Positions 1 through 9,831 are shown, numbered from the stretch's first letter. The stretch: 64,000 nucleotides of DNA from Corynebacterium pseudogenitalium (GCF_024453815.1 NZ_CP072934.1:1364001-1428000); one strand, 5' to 3'. A program made the numbers and translations. Notes: generated by a model from the sequence alone, not told the origin.

Positions 1-1175
1 CAGATCTCGACGCCTCTACGTCTGCAATCGTTCCCGGCAAAGATCACGTACTTGGAGTCGGAGCGGCGTCGAAATCCCTGTTGCACGCGATCCCGCAGTC
101 ACCGACTGGAACGGTTTTGGACCTTGGAACCGGTTCAGGGGTGCTGTCGGTAGCACAATCTGGCCTTGCCGATCAGATCGTCGGTACTGACATTCATCAT
201 CGAGCGATCGAGTTGGCTCAGGCCACGCTCGAGATGAATGGCATCACTAGCGTTCAGCTCCGCGAAGGATCTTGGTTTAAGCCTGTCGCGGGCGAGCAGT
301 TTGACAGGATCGTTGCCAACCCGCCGTTTGTAGTCGGCATTCCGGAGGTGGGGCATGTTTACCGCGACTCCGGCATGCCACTGGATGAAGCAAGTCGCCT
401 CGTGGCAGAGCACGCACCTGAATATCTCGCAGAAGGTGGGATGCTGTGCATGCTGGGCTCATGGGCCCATATTGATGGTGAGGCGTGGCAGTCGCGAGTT
501 GCGAGTTGGGTCCCTTCGCAAGGAGTCAGCGCATGGGTGCTTCAACGAGAAGTGGTTGACCCCGAGACCTACGTCGCCACGTGGCTGAAAGATGAATCAG
601 TCGACCTCAGGACTGAAAGCGGCATAGCCCGCACACAACAGTGGCTCGATTACTTCCAAGCCGCGGGTGTTCACGCTATTGGTTTCGGTTGGATTTTCAT
701 GCAACACATCGGCGACCAGCCCTCCGAGATTACTGCGGAAGAATTAACACACCCGTTCACGGACCCGCTTGGGCCTGAGGTCGAAGAATACTATCTACGG
801 CAGGCGTGGCTACGGCAAAAATCCGTCCAGGAACTCTTAGATAGTTCGTTCCTGGTCCGGCCCACAGTCGCGATCGAAGACATCGCTGTGCCAAATACTG
901 AAGAGGGGCTGGGTTTCACGCGCGAAGAGCTGCGCATTACTCGAATGGATGGCCCACGATTCTCTCATTCATTGGATGAGGCGTTGAAAACCGTCCTTGC
1001 AGGATTGCATCCCGCCGGCTTGCCACTGCGTGACGTGGTGGGCATCCTAGCAGCATCTCGAGGTGTCGACGACCAGCAGGCCCTTGAAGAATTGGAAAAC
1101 CAAACGGTTGCAGCTGTTGTGGATCTTATCCGCCACGGCATCGTGCTGCCGTCGGAAATTGCAGAGGTGGAGTAG
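1..1175 (+). CDS. Class I SAM-dependent methyltransferase (5' end outside window)
   Basis: The frame is open from base 3 with no stop, so the true start lies upstream and only about 390 codons are visible. The visible part holds a Rossmann SAM-binding motif ([12 protein letters not shown]) and the catalytic ANPPF motif typical of PrmC/RlmG-type N-methyltransferases that act on Gln, Asn or guanine bases. About 150 further residues follow the methyltransferase fold and resemble the C-terminal extension of actinobacterial methyltransferases of this group. The substrate cannot be told from the sequence. The stop lies 2 bases before dtd, so the two genes are probably co-transcribed. An internal TTG at 81 is not the start, because the conserved protein continues upstream of it. 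Confidence 0.85.
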   Translation, partial: DLDASTSAIVPGKDHVLGVGAASKSLLHAIPQSPTGTVLDLGTGSGVLSVAQSGLADQIVGTDIHHRAIELAQATLEMNGITSVQLREGSWFKPVAGEQFDRIVANPPFVVGIPEVGHVYRDSGMPLDEASRLVAEHAPEYLAEGGMLCMLGSWAHIDGEAWQSRVASWVPSQGVSAWVLQREVVDPETYVATWLKDESVDLRTESGIARTQQWLDYFQAAGVHAIGFGWIFMQHIGDQPSEITAEELTHPFTDPLGPEVEEYYLRQAWLRQKSVQELLDSSFLVRPTVAIEDIAVPNTEEGLGFTREELRITRMDGPRFSHSLDEALKTVLAGLHPAGLPLRDVVGILAASRGVDDQQALEELENQTVAAVVDLIRHGIVLPSEIAEVE

Positions 1176-1177
1176 GA

Positions 1178-1612
1178 ATGAAGGCTGTATTGACAAGAGT
1201 TACGAGCGCGAGCGTCACCGTCGACGGTGAAGTCGTCGGAGCAATCGACTGCGAGGCGACTGGTGGAATTCTGGCCCTTGTCGGAGCAGGACGTAAGGAT
1301 AGCGACGACGCTTGGGAAACGGTTGCTCGCAAAATCGCGGAACTGCGAATCCTGGAGGGCGAAAAGTCTGTAGTGGACGCACAAGCCCCTGTTTTGCTTG
1401 TGAGTCAGTTCACGTTGATGGGTCGCACGGCAAAAGGACGGAGGCCATCATGGAGTGACGCAGCCCCCGCAGATGAAGCAGCACCCATCATTGAAAAAAT
1501 CGCAGCCTACCTCCGGGACCGGGGCATCACGGTCGCTGAAGGAAAGTTTGGTGCCCATATGAAGGTGCAGAGCATCAACGACGGCCCATTCACGGTGATT
1601 GTCGAGGCCTAG
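1178..1612 (+). CDS. dtd: D-aminoacyl-tRNA deacylase
   Basis: This cytoplasmic proofreading enzyme hydrolyses D-aminoacyl-tRNA (and Gly-tRNA-Ala) and so keeps D-amino acids out of translation. The 144-residue length is usual for the DTD family. The signature motif [17 protein letters not shown] is present around residues 75 to 91. The C-terminal Gly-Pro motif reads NDGPFT, where many homologues have GPVT. The start codon follows the methyltransferase stop by 2 bases and is preceded by GGAG, which suggests translational coupling. The protein is an ordinary member of its family. Confidence 0.96.
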   Translation: MKAVLTRVTSASVTVDGEVVGAIDCEATGGILALVGAGRKDSDDAWETVARKIAELRILEGEKSVVDAQAPVLLVSQFTLMGRTAKGRRPSWSDAAPADEAAPIIEKIAAYLRDRGITVAEGKFGAHMKVQSINDGPFTVIVEA

Positions 1613-1629
1613 CACTCTTTTGATCATTG

Positions 1630-1655
1630 GGAACAAAAATGTGTCCAAGATCGTT
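1630..1655 (+). promoter_or_regulatory. SigH-type promoter upstream of sigB
   Basis: GGAACA at 1630-1635 is followed, after 16 bases, by CGTT at 1652-1655. This matches the GGAAYA / GTT pattern of ECF sigma factor SigH promoters in corynebacteria and mycobacteria, where sigB is a known SigH target. The assignment is by motif and context only. Confidence 0.65.
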
Positions 1656-1704
1656 GAGGGTGTAGAAGATTACCTGTTCCACTCGTCCAAGGAGGCAGTG
1701 CTCA

Positions 1705-2700
1705 ATGACGTCGAAGAGTCAGACCTTAACAGCGGACAACGAAGAAAAAGTTGACCGCGGTAGTCGTCGCAATCAAACGAACGACAATCCATCGGCTGAC
1801 CTTGTTCGCGTGTATCTCAATGGCATTGGCAAGACTGCCCTGCTCGATGCAGAAGAAGAGGTCGAACTAGCCCAGCAGATCGAAGTTGGACTCTATGCCC
1901 AGCAGCTTCTTGATGATCCAGACTGCAAGCTCACCCGAGCCCAGAAACGTGACTATAAAATTCTGGCGAAGCAAGGACGGAAAGCTCGCGCCCACCTCCT
2001 CGAGGCAAATCTTCGTCTGGTTGTGTCGTTGGCAAAGCGCTACACAGGACGCGGGATGCCACTGCTCGATCTGATCCAAGAGGGCAACCTCGGACTGATC
2101 CGCGCGATGGAGAAATTTGACTATGCCAAGGGCTTTAAATTCTCAACGTACGCGACGTGGTGGATTCGCCAGGCCATTACTCGCGGCATGGCAGACCAGT
2201 CTCGTACTATCCGTCTCCCTGTGCATCTTGTAGAACAAGTCAATAAACTCTCCCGAATTCGCCGCGAGATGTACCAGTCGTTTGGCCGCGAACCAACGAA
2301 TGAGGAGTTGGCAGAGGAGTCTGGCATCGAAGAGGACAAGATTGAGCTCCTCCTGCGTCAATCCCGAGACCCCGTGAGTCTTGACATGCCGGTCGGAGCG
2401 GATGAAGAGGCCCCCCTGGGGGACTTCATTGAAGATGCAGAAGCTACAGACGCCGAAGACGCGGTGGTATCCGTGCTCCGTCACGATGACATCCAAGATG
2501 TCATCAACGGTTTGGAGCAGCGCGAGCAGGACGTCATCCGTATGCGCTATGGGCTGACCGACGGTGTTCCCCGCACATTGGACCAGATTGGGCGTAAATT
2601 CGGCTTGTCTCGTGAGCGCGTTCGCCAAATCGAACGAGAGGTCATGGCGAAGCTTCGCGTAGGTGACCGGGCAGAGCGCCTTAGGGATTACGCAATGTAA
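1705..2700 (+). CDS. sigB: RNA polymerase sigma factor SigB (group 2, sigma-70 family)
   Basis: This is the non-essential primary-like sigma factor used by corynebacteria in stress and transition phase. The 331-residue protein lacks the long acidic N-terminus of SigA. Region 1.2 begins at about residue 30 ([11 protein letters not shown]). Region 2 contains [17 protein letters not shown], region 3 follows, and region 4 ends with the helix-turn-helix [13 protein letters not shown]. The start is supported by AAGGAGG about 8 bases upstream. dtxR follows, an order that I recall from C. glutamicum and C. diphtheriae. A SigH-type promoter lies in the upstream gap, consistent with induction by heat and oxidative stress. 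Confidence 0.95.
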   Translation: MTSKSQTLTADNEEKVDRGSRRNQTNDNPSADLVRVYLNGIGKTALLDAEEEVELAQQIEVGLYAQQLLDDPDCKLTRAQKRDYKILAKQGRKARAHLLEANLRLVVSLAKRYTGRGMPLLDLIQEGNLGLIRAMEKFDYAKGFKFSTYATWWIRQAITRGMADQSRTIRLPVHLVEQVNKLSRIRREMYQSFGREPTNEELAEESGIEEDKIELLLRQSRDPVSLDMPVGADEEAPLGDFIEDAEATDAEDAVVSVLRHDDIQDVINGLEQREQDVIRMRYGLTDGVPRTLDQIGRKFGLSRERVRQIEREVMAKLRVGDRAERLRDYAM

Positions 2701-2839
2701 CAACCGCGACGAAGCGTTCCGCAACTAATAGTTTTTTGGGTTACCATAGCAATCGTTAATAGGCGTCGATTCTTGGACTGCGTTGAATGTTGATGCAGCC
2801 TCAACGCTTCAGAGCGACTTTTAGGCAAGGGAGTTCCAC

Positions 2840-3526
2840 GTGCGTGATCTCGTAGACACAACAGAAATGTATTTACGTACAGTTTACGAACTTGAGGAGG
2901 AAGGCATTGTGCCGCTCCGCGCACGAATCGCAGAGCGGCTCGAGCAGTCTGGCCCGACAGTTTCCCAGACCGTCGCCCGCATGGAGCGCGACGGCCTGAT
3001 TGTTGTTGAAACAGATCGCTCGCTCTCCCTTACCGACGAGGGACGCGCCCGTGCGACTGCGGTGATGCGTAAGCACCGCCTCGCAGAGTGCCTTCTCACC
3101 AGCATCCTCAAGTTGGATATTGAACAAGTGCACGACGAAGCATGTCGCTGGGAACACGTGATGAGTGAAGCCGTGGAAAAGCGCGTATACGAGGTACTCA
3201 ACCACCCTCAGGTATCTCCGTTTGGCAACCCCATCCCTGCGTTGGATGAAATTGGCGGTTCAAATGTTGCTAAGCCTGAGCTTGGCACTCGCGCAACGGA
3301 CTTAGATCTCTCCGAGGGCCGCGAAGCTGTAGTGGTCCAAATCAGTGAGATTCTGCAGCTCGAAGCAGAGCGCTTGCCGGAGCTGGCAGGCCTAGGCGAT
3401 ATCGTCGGCCAAAAAGTCATAGTGAGCCTTCCGGATGATGGGGGGCTACAGCTATCACTTCCTGGCCAAAAAGATTTCGTCATTCCTGATGACCTCGCGC
3501 ATGCCGTGCGCATTGAGCTTCAGTAG
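2840..3526 (+). CDS. dtxR: Diphtheria toxin repressor-type iron regulator DtxR
   Basis: This is an Fe2+-activated transcriptional repressor of iron uptake genes. All metal ligands known from C. diphtheriae DtxR are present at the same numbering: Met10, Cys102, Glu105 and His106 in one site, and His79, Glu83 and His98 in the other. The N-terminal winged helix-turn-helix (residues 1 to 73) is nearly identical to the diphtheria protein. The dimerisation domain and an SH3-like C-terminal domain follow, for a total of 228 residues. The start is a GTG preceded by AAGGGAG, and the first residues ([20 protein letters not shown]) match the known N-terminus. I saw no clear DtxR operator of the 19-bp type within the window. 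Confidence 0.97.
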   Translation: MRDLVDTTEMYLRTVYELEEEGIVPLRARIAERLEQSGPTVSQTVARMERDGLIVVETDRSLSLTDEGRARATAVMRKHRLAECLLTSILKLDIEQVHDEACRWEHVMSEAVEKRVYEVLNHPQVSPFGNPIPALDEIGGSNVAKPELGTRATDLDLSEGREAVVVQISEILQLEAERLPELAGLGDIVGQKVIVSLPDDGGLQLSLPGQKDFVIPDDLAHAVRIELQ

Positions 3527-3539
3527 AGCCGATCTGCTG

Positions 3540-4697
3540 TTAGGAACCTGCAAGCATCTCTAGCTCCATCCAGACTGCTTCCCCGCCTTCTTCAACTGCG
3601 TGCAGGAGACCCTCATATTGACCGATCGCGAGTAACTGCAGGAGCACGTCGCTTAATGAGTGGTCCGGCATTTCTTGCAGCGCGCACTGTAGTGCGACCC
3701 CTGCCCAAGACCCGATCTCGCACCGCACAGCGATCACAGCCCACAACGCTAACGCGTTTGCCCGCACTGTCCCCACAGCATGGCGCGACAAGAATAGTAG
3801 TGGAGCAGCAAGTCGCTTTGGGTTCTGCATAATCGTGGGGATAAGTGTATCCCGCAGTAGAGCATGGGTGAGCAGAGCCGTCAAGCCTTCGAGCGCGATT
3901 CTCATTTCATTCGAGATTTCGCCGATTGGATTAGCATCGCGCTGGCCGATGAGGCAAGTCTCGGGCAAGCAAAGCAGAACCTCGATAATGCTTTCAATTT
4001 CTTCTTTCGCCAGTTTTGCCGGGTGTTCCTCCTCCCCAGCGTGGCTACCGCCCCACAAGTCTTTCAGTAGCTGCAACCCGTCTTTGCGTGTCTGTGCCTG
4101 GATTTGTTGCGCCAGTTGGACGGACTCCGAATCGACCGGCTCAAAATAGCTAAACGTGTCTTGTCTATCGAGTTCTGGGAGTATCCCCTGCTCAACGTAT
4201 GGGCGCATCGATGGAGAGGAAATCACTGACGATACACAGCCACCAATGAGGGAGGACGCGCGATCGCATTCTTCGGCCGCATTCAATGGCGGTCCAAAAA
4301 GCAATGTATATGGGGTACCCTGCGCAATTTCGGAAACATGCCAGCACAGGTCGACTTTGAAACCGGTTTCTTCTTCGAGGAACTGCAAGCGATCAACTGC
4401 GTCTTTGACGAGCTCTGAGTTCGGAATACGGCTCACAATGACTGCAAGGTACGCGATGACGTCATCCCCCAGTAGGTATTGCGTCACGTCGGTCTTGAGG
4501 CTTTCTATGAATGCTTCAAGGCGCGTGAGGTCAACGCGAACTACAGGTCCAAGTTGAAGCCCACGTGTTCCTTCGCTGTCCGGAATGATGCCGAGCACCA
4601 CGACCGATTCTTGAGGATAAAACCCTAGAACCCCGGGCAGGGCTGCGATGATATCTGATGGTCCAAAAAGTGATGAATTAGCTGCATTTATTTTCAT
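3540..4697 (-). CDS. DUF4192 domain-containing protein
   Basis: The N-terminus (LFGPSDIIAALPGVLGFYPQ) and the following VVVLG strand are characteristic of DUF4192, an actinobacterial family of unknown biochemical function. The protein has 385 residues from the chosen ATG at 4697, no signal peptide and no clear membrane segment. An ATG nine codons further upstream exists, but the family similarity starts at MKINAANSS. There is no Shine-Dalgarno sequence before the chosen start, so it may be a leaderless start. The gene converges on dtxR with only 13 bases between stops and is divergent from the PAC2 gene. In C. glutamicum I recall galE between dtxR and this family; it is absent here. Confidence 0.8.
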   Translation of the reverse strand: MKINAANSSLFGPSDIIAALPGVLGFYPQESVVVLGIIPDSEGTRGLQLGPVVRVDLTRLEAFIESLKTDVTQYLLGDDVIAYLAVIVSRIPNSELVKDAVDRLQFLEEETGFKVDLCWHVSEIAQGTPYTLLFGPPLNAAEECDRASSLIGGCVSSVISSPSMRPYVEQGILPELDRQDTFSYFEPVDSESVQLAQQIQAQTRKDGLQLLKDLWGGSHAGEEEHPAKLAKEEIESIIEVLLCLPETCLIGQRDANPIGEISNEMRIALEGLTALLTHALLRDTLIPTIMQNPKRLAAPLLFLSRHAVGTVRANALALWAVIAVRCEIGSWAGVALQCALQEMPDHSLSDVLLQLLAIGQYEGLLHAVEEGGEAVWMELEMLAGS

Positions 4698-4833
4698 ACA
4701 GTTTAGACGTAGCCAACACAGCATCGGTTCCCGCTTTGCTAGAATTCCTTATTTTCAGCAGGAATATTTCTTCACCCCAGACGTTGTGGGTAAGTACAAA
4801 GTTAGATCCTTTCAAATTATCCTAGGAGCGGTC

Positions 4834-5874
4834 ATGCCAACGAATAATCGCATGTATGAACTTGAGTACCCGTCTCCCTCGAGTCTTGGCGAATCTCCTG
4901 AGGGGCCAACGCTCGTCGTTGCGTTACAGGGTTACGCAGATGCGGGCCATGCGGTTGAAGGGGTATCGAATCATCTCAACGCGGCGTTGGAAACCCGCAC
5001 TTTAGCCACCTTCAATAACGATGAACTCATTGACTACCGCTCTCGCAGGCCTGCTGTAACCCTGGCGAATCACACGGTGGCCGACGTCGAAGAGATCGGC
5101 ATTGAGCTGCGTGTTGTCCGCGACACAAAGGATATGCCGTTTCTGCTGCTGAGCGGGCCAGAGCCTGATCTGCGTTGGGAGGCATTTAGCAAGTCTGTGG
5201 CTGACCTTGCAGTGCAGTTTGGAGTTCAGCAAACGCTGTGCCTCTACGCTGCCCCTGTTGCCGCTCCCCATACCCGCCCAGTAGTGGTTTCCACACACGG
5301 AAATGATGAGAGCTTGGTGAAAGACAAGTATCTCTTCGACGGAATTATTACTGTGCCCGGGGCTGCCTCCATCATGATCGAGCGAGAGCTAGATAAGCGA
5401 GGCGAAAAGGTCGCTGGTTTTACTGCGCATGTACCTCATTACATTGCAAACTCTCCTTACCCGATGGCGGCGTTCCAGCTCATGCAGGCGCTCGAGGATA
5501 CAGCAAATCTTCAGTTGCCACTCCGCGCGCTCGAGCAAGAGATAACAAGTGTTCAGCGTCAATTAGCAGAGCAAACGGCTGCGTCAAAGGAGATCGCGCA
5601 AGTCGTCTCGGCTCTCGAACAGCATTACGACCGTGAAGTTGAGGAGTACCGCAGGAACAATCCCAACGCAAAGATGCCCGGTGAGGCACAGGTTCCTTCC
5701 GGCGATGAGATCAGCGAAGCCTTCGAGAACTATCTCACGGCGATCGAGGACCAGCAGAGTCGTCCGCTTGTCGACGGACAACGGGGACTGCCTTTTGGCG
5801 ATGATCTCAGTCAGGCTTTGCAGGATTTTTACTATATTGACCCAGCTCAGCCAACCGATGAGGAAGACGAGTAG
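4834..5874 (+). CDS. PAC2 family protein
   Basis: The 346-residue protein shows the PAC2 (proteasome assembly chaperone 2-like) fold, with TLVVALQGYADAGHAVEGV near the N-terminus and YLFDGIITVPGAASIMIE in the middle. It has a C-terminal acidic coiled-coil stretch after about residue 210. PAC2 proteins are widespread in actinobacteria; the archaeal and eukaryotic relatives act as proteasome assembly factors, but the bacterial role is not established. The start at 4834 is favoured over an in-frame ATG 62 codons upstream because TAGGAG precedes it at good spacing and homology begins there. The helicase gene follows after 36 bases in the same direction. Confidence 0.85.
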   Translation: MPTNNRMYELEYPSPSSLGESPEGPTLVVALQGYADAGHAVEGVSNHLNAALETRTLATFNNDELIDYRSRRPAVTLANHTVADVEEIGIELRVVRDTKDMPFLLLSGPEPDLRWEAFSKSVADLAVQFGVQQTLCLYAAPVAAPHTRPVVVSTHGNDESLVKDKYLFDGIITVPGAASIMIERELDKRGEKVAGFTAHVPHYIANSPYPMAAFQLMQALEDTANLQLPLRALEQEITSVQRQLAEQTAASKEIAQVVSALEQHYDREVEEYRRNNPNAKMPGEAQVPSGDEISEAFENYLTAIEDQQSRPLVDGQRGLPFGDDLSQALQDFYYIDPAQPTDEEDE

Positions 5875-5910
5875 CGGCTTTTCGCGACGAACTCGGCTAC
5901 GGTAGTTGGC

Positions 5911-8454
5911 GTGACTCTTTCGACGTATTTGGCAGACCTTGACGACGTTCCAGCAGACCTTTTTGAAGAGGCCGTCTGGGACTCTTTCACTGCGTGGACA
6001 CAGAGTCGTGGAATCTCGCTTTATGAAGCTCAGGAAGAAGCTTCGCTTGCGTTGCTTGCTGGGGATAATGTGATCCTGGCGACGCCAACCGGTTCGGGAA
6101 AGTCGATGGTGGCAAACGCTGCGCACTTCATTGCCATGGCTCGAGGGCAGCGCTCGTTTTATACTGCCCCAATTAAGGCGCTTGTGAGCGAAAAGTTCTT
6201 TGCACTGTGTGAGATCTTCGGAGCAGAAAACGTAGGGATGATGACCGGTGATGCCACAGTGAACAGCGGCGCCCCTATTATCGCAGCCACCGCTGAAATC
6301 GTCGCGAATATTGCGCTGCGAGAAGGTGAGCACGCGAAGATTCAGCAGGTCATCATGGATGAGTTTCACTACTATTCGGAGCCGGACCGCGGATGGGCAT
6401 GGCAGGTGCCGCTACTGGAACTCCCCCAGGCCCAGTTCCTTTTGATGTCTGCCACGCTTGGAGAAACTGCCTGGATAGAAAAGGATCTCACCGAGCGCAC
6501 TGGCCGCCCAACCACGTATGTTGGTGGGTCGGAGCGTCCCGTGCCACTCGATTTCAGTTACGTGTTCTCCCCCGTCCATGAGACGATCGAAGAACTACTG
6601 GCGGATAACAAAGCGCCGATCTACGTTGTGCACTTCTCACAACGCGAGGCAGCAGAGCGCGCGCAGGCACTGACCAGTATGAAAATCATCACCGCAGAGG
6701 AGAAGCAACGTATCGCCGAGGAGATCGGGAATTTTAGGTTCACGACTACCTTCGGTAAAACGTTGTCGAGGTTACTTCGAAAAGGCATTGGCATTCACCA
6801 TGCCGGAATGCTGCCGAAGTATCGACGGCTCGTCGAAAAACTATCTCAAACAGGGCTTTTAAAGGTGATCTGCGGAACGGACACCCTCGGCGTCGGTATC
6901 AATGTGCCAATTCGTACTGTGCTGATTACCGGCCTGGCAAAGTATGACGGGACGAAACAACGCATCCTTAAATCGAGGGAGTTTCACCAAATCGCCGGCC
7001 GCGCGGGGCGAGCTGGGTACGACACCGAGGGCACGGTCGTCGTCGAAGCGCCAGAACACGAGATTGAGAATGCAAAGCTTCGGCGTCGCGTCGGCGACGA
7101 TCCGAAGCGGCTTAAGAAGCTCAACAAGAAGTCAGCTCGTGATGGCGAAGTTACCTGGTCCGAAAAAACTTTCCAGCGCCTCACAACGGCAGAACCGGAG
7201 GAACTCACTAGCCAGTTCCAAGTATCGAATTCCATGTTGCTCAATGTTATTGCTCGCCCGGGTGACGGCTACGAGCACATGAAGCACTTGATTCGGAGCA
7301 ACCATGACACACGCGCTAAGCAGAACCGTGACATTCTTACGGCAGTCGATCTGTTTCGCGGGCTCATCCAGGCTGACATTGTAGAACGCACTCCTGATTC
7401 TCCAGCGTATCGCCCCTATACTCTCACGCGAGAGCTGGACAGGGACTTTGCGCTCAACCAACCGCTTTCCCCGTTCGCGCTGGCATTTCTCACGGTGCTT
7501 GACCCCGAGTCTTCAACGTATTCGTTGGATGTAATCTCAGCGTTTGAGGCAATCTTGGATGACCCCCGTCAGGTGCTGCAAGCTCAGCAGTCAGCAGCTC
7601 GCGGCGAGGAGATCGCAGCTCTCAAGGCAGAGGGCGTCGACTACACGGAGCGCATGGCACTCATCGAAGATGTGACGTACCCTCAGCCGCTCGCGGAGGA
7701 ACTGGAAGATGCATTTGAAACCTACTGCTCCAGTAACCCGTGGGCGAAAGAGTGGCAGCTTTCGCCAAAGTCGGTGGTACGCGACATGATCGAGCATGCG
7801 ATGACGTTTTCGGATCTCATCGCAACCTACGGGCTATCCCGCTCTGAGGGTGTGGTGCTCCGCTACCTTACCGATGCGTGGCGCACCCTCTCCCACTCTG
7901 TGCCCGAGGCATACATGACTGAAGAGCTCGAAGATATCATCGTATGGCTAGGCGAACTGATCCGTCAGGTGGACTCGTCGCTCATTGACGAATGGGCGAC
8001 GCTAGCTGATGACGACGCCCCAATCTCCCAGGACGTTCTCGACCGCGAGCTTGCATTCGGTGTTGAGGATCCTACGGCGCTCACAGCGAACCGCAGGGCG
8101 TTCAAAATCATGGTTCGCAACTACTTCTTTAGGCTTGTCGAACTGTTTGCGTTCGAAAAGGAAGAAGCCCTGGAGTCGATGCTTGAATATCTCGACCCCG
8201 ATGTTCGGCCCGACTGGCCCTCGCTTCTCGACGACTACTTCGACGAGTACGACGATGTCATGATAGACGCAGATGCTCGCGGGCCAGAGTATTTCCGAGT
8301 TAAGGATGAAAGCTCGCGGCTCTGGGAAGTCGTACAGATCGTGAAAGATCCAGACGGGGACCGCAGCTTCCAATTCCACGGCGTCGTCGATCTCGATGCC
8401 TCTGATGAGGCGGGAGAAGTTCGGCTGAGGGACTTGGACGTTGTCCAGATGTAG
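5911..8454 (+). CDS. DEAD/DEAH-box (Ski2/Mtr4-like) helicase with C-terminal DUF3516
   Basis: This is a probable ATP-dependent RNA helicase of 847 residues. Walker A is TPTGSGKS (58 to 65). The Walker B/motif II is DEFHYY (150 to 155), a variant of the DEVH box of the Ski2/HelY group. Motif VI lies in HQIAGRAGRAGYD. Beyond the RecA-like domains is a long DUF3516 region seen in actinobacterial homologues. The start is a GTG without a Shine-Dalgarno sequence. A TACGGT hexamer at 5898-5903 lies 7 bases before it, which fits a leaderless transcript. The substrate RNA is not known. It resembles but is distinct from mycobacterial HelY, so no symbol is given. Confidence 0.88.
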   Translation: MTLSTYLADLDDVPADLFEEAVWDSFTAWTQSRGISLYEAQEEASLALLAGDNVILATPTGSGKSMVANAAHFIAMARGQRSFYTAPIKALVSEKFFALCEIFGAENVGMMTGDATVNSGAPIIAATAEIVANIALREGEHAKIQQVIMDEFHYYSEPDRGWAWQVPLLELPQAQFLLMSATLGETAWIEKDLTERTGRPTTYVGGSERPVPLDFSYVFSPVHETIEELLADNKAPIYVVHFSQREAAERAQALTSMKIITAEEKQRIAEEIGNFRFTTTFGKTLSRLLRKGIGIHHAGMLPKYRRLVEKLSQTGLLKVICGTDTLGVGINVPIRTVLITGLAKYDGTKQRILKSREFHQIAGRAGRAGYDTEGTVVVEAPEHEIENAKLRRRVGDDPKRLKKLNKKSARDGEVTWSEKTFQRLTTAEPEELTSQFQVSNSMLLNVIARPGDGYEHMKHLIRSNHDTRAKQNRDILTAVDLFRGLIQADIVERTPDSPAYRPYTLTRELDRDFALNQPLSPFALAFLTVLDPESSTYSLDVISAFEAILDDPRQVLQAQQSAARGEEIAALKAEGVDYTERMALIEDVTYPQPLAEELEDAFETYCSSNPWAKEWQLSPKSVVRDMIEHAMTFSDLIATYGLSRSEGVVLRYLTDAWRTLSHSVPEAYMTEELEDIIVWLGELIRQVDSSLIDEWATLADDDAPISQDVLDRELAFGVEDPTALTANRRAFKIMVRNYFFRLVELFAFEKEEALESMLEYLDPDVRPDWPSLLDDYFDEYDDVMIDADARGPEYFRVKDESSRLWEVVQIVKDPDGDRSFQFHGVVDLDASDEAGEVRLRDLDVVQM

Positions 8455-8473
8455 TCCCTCAGCCGACTATCGT

Positions 8474-8507
8474 GCAGAAGACGTAACAGTTAGCGTGCGT
8501 CTTCTGC
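8474..8507. terminator. Inverted repeat at the convergent helicase/ahpD ends
   Basis: GCAGAAGACG (8474-8483) and its perfect complement CGTCTTCTGC (8498-8507) flank a 14-base loop. The right arm lies inside the last codons of ahpD. There is no strong T-run on either side, so it may be a weak bidirectional terminator for the two converging genes. Confidence 0.45.
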
Positions 8508-9014
8508 CACTACGGTCTGCGCAATGGCCTGGATAACAGCAGCAATCTTTACTGCCTCCCAGACCTGCTCCTTGGTCAGGCCCTCTTCGCGCACGACGTT
8601 GGAGTGTGCTACAGCGCAATGCTCGCAGCCATTGACAGCAGATACTGCGAGCGACCACAGCTCAAAGTCTGCCTTCTCGACGCCAGGCTTCGAGATGATG
8701 TTCATGCGAAGGCCAAACTTTACCTGTGCAAAGTCATCGCCGAGCCAGCCCTTTGCGCGGTAGGCAACGTTGTTCATTGCCATAACAGTTGCTGCGCCGA
8801 AAGCGGCATCGAGAGCCTCTTCGGACAGGTGCTCCTTGGCCTCGTCCGTAATCTCAGAGATCACGGTGGGGTTCTTTGTCGCTGCAGCGGAGGCAACGAG
8901 AGTGCCCCACAGCTGCTGCTCGTTCAGCTCTGTAGAGCGTGTCAAGGAGCCAAGGTTCAGCTTCTGGTCTTTTGCATATTCAGGCAAAGCGCTGCGCAGG
9001 TTATCGATCGACAT
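8490..9014 (-). CDS. ahpD: Alkyl hydroperoxide reductase AhpD (carboxymuconolactone decarboxylase fold)
   Basis: AhpD is the thiol-disulphide partner that, in mycobacteria, passes electrons from lipoamide-bearing dehydrogenases to AhpC. The 174-residue protein carries the catalytic Cys130-x-x-Cys133 with His137 in [11 protein letters not shown], as in M. tuberculosis AhpD. It lies downstream of ahpC on the same strand, 84 bases away, with a terminator-like hairpin between them, so it is probably expressed at a lower level from the ahpC promoter. The oxyR gene is divergent from ahpC, which makes OxyR the likely regulator of the pair. Confidence 0.95.
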   Translation of the reverse strand: MSIDNLRSALPEYAKDQKLNLGSLTRSTELNEQQLWGTLVASAAATKNPTVISEITDEAKEHLSEEALDAAFGAATVMAMNNVAYRAKGWLGDDFAQVKFGLRMNIISKPGVEKADFELWSLAVSAVNGCEHCAVAHSNVVREEGLTKEQVWEAVKIAAVIQAIAQTVVAEDAR

Positions 9015-9052
9015 ATCTCTTTTCTCTTTCCTCTCTATTGTTTATTAATAAA

Positions 9053-9086
9053 TCCCCGTCACTGAGTATTGAACTAGTGACGGGGA
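9053..9086 (-). terminator. Hairpin terminator between ahpC and ahpD
   Basis: A perfect 11-base inverted repeat, TCCCCGTCACT (9053-9063) with AGTGACGGGGA (9076-9086), lies just after the ahpC stop. On the minus strand it is followed by TTTATTAATAAAC, a fair T-rich tail. Readthrough would set the ratio of AhpC to AhpD. Confidence 0.75.
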
Positions 9087-9098
9087 CTCGGAGTTCAT

Positions 9099-9695
9099 TT
9101 ACTTCAGGGATTCCTGAACGACAGCCAACTTGTCGATATTCTTCGTTGGGTCGTTCTTCTGCCAGTCACAGGCGCAGACCTCTTCGGACTGGAGAGCATC
9201 CAAAACGCGAAGGACCTCTTCGACGTTACGGCCAACAGCATCCGGGGTGACAGACACGAACTGGATGACGCCGTCTGGGTCGATGATGAACGTTGCACGA
9301 TCAGCGACGCCTGCCTCATTTTCAACGCCCAGTGCACGGATCAAGTCGTGGCGGACATCAGCAAACATTGGGAACGGAACGGTCTTCAGATCTGGGTGCG
9401 TTGCACGCCAGTTGAAGTGGGAGTACTCATTGTCAGTGGAGCCACCAAGGACCTGCGTATCGCGATCTTCGAACTCTTCGTTCAGCTTGCCGAACGCTGC
9501 GATCTCGGTTGGGCAGACGAACGTAAAGTCCTTCGGGTAGAAGAAAACGACCTTCCACTTACCCTCGTACTTTTCCAGGGATACATTCTCGAAGTAGTCC
9601 TCTGGGCTTGTTGCGTCGACCTCATGAAGGTCGCCACCCTTCAGCGCTACCAGATCGAACTCAGGGAAACGCTCGCCTACAGTCAGAATTGCCAT
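9099..9695 (-). CDS. ahpC: Peroxiredoxin AhpC
   Basis: This typical 2-Cys peroxiredoxin reduces hydrogen and organic peroxides and peroxynitrite. The peroxidatic cysteine is Cys61 in FTFVCPTE. The C-terminal segment SEEVCACDW supplies Cys174 and Cys176, matching the three-cysteine arrangement of mycobacterial AhpC that is recycled by AhpD. The length of 198 residues is normal. The start is preceded by GGAGG. It is divergent from oxyR across about 136 bases that contain an AT-rich TATATATA element. Confidence 0.97.
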   Translation of the reverse strand: MAILTVGERFPEFDLVALKGGDLHEVDATSPEDYFENVSLEKYEGKWKVVFFYPKDFTFVCPTEIAAFGKLNEEFEDRDTQVLGGSTDNEYSHFNWRATHPDLKTVPFPMFADVRHDLIRALGVENEAGVADRATFIIDPDGVIQFVSVTPDAVGRNVEEVLRVLDALQSEEVCACDWQKNDPTKNIDKLAVVQESLK

Positions 9696-9805
9696 AGCTT
9701 AACCTCCGAATGTGAGATGTCGTATATATACGGTCTTGGAATGCAATCGCTCGCACTCTGACAAACATTGTGCCAGAAACGCCGCGCAATTTCAACAGCA
9801 AAACC

Positions 9806-9819
9806 TATTGCAATGCCGT
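9806..9819. promoter_or_regulatory. Small palindrome in the ahpC-oxyR intergenic region
   Basis: The core ATTGCAAT is an 8-base palindrome (extended form CCTATTGCAATGCC) just before the oxyR start. It could be part of an OxyR autoregulatory site. It does not match a specific consensus that I can verify. Confidence 0.3.
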
Positions 9820-9831
9820 ATGGTTATAAGA

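Noticed and set aside
2779..2812. GCGTTGA/TCAACGC repeat before dtxR
   Set aside because: Only 7 bases with a long loop and no T-run; could be chance.
2701..2839. DtxR operator upstream of dtxR
   Set aside because: No match to the 19-base palindrome TTAGGTTAGCCTAACCTAA was seen.
4743..4765. ATTCCT/AGGAAT repeat in the PAC2 gene upstream region
   Set aside because: Short and AT-rich, likely chance.
9712..9831. 40-codon extension of oxyR
   Set aside because: It runs through the divergent promoter region; OxyR homology starts at 9832.
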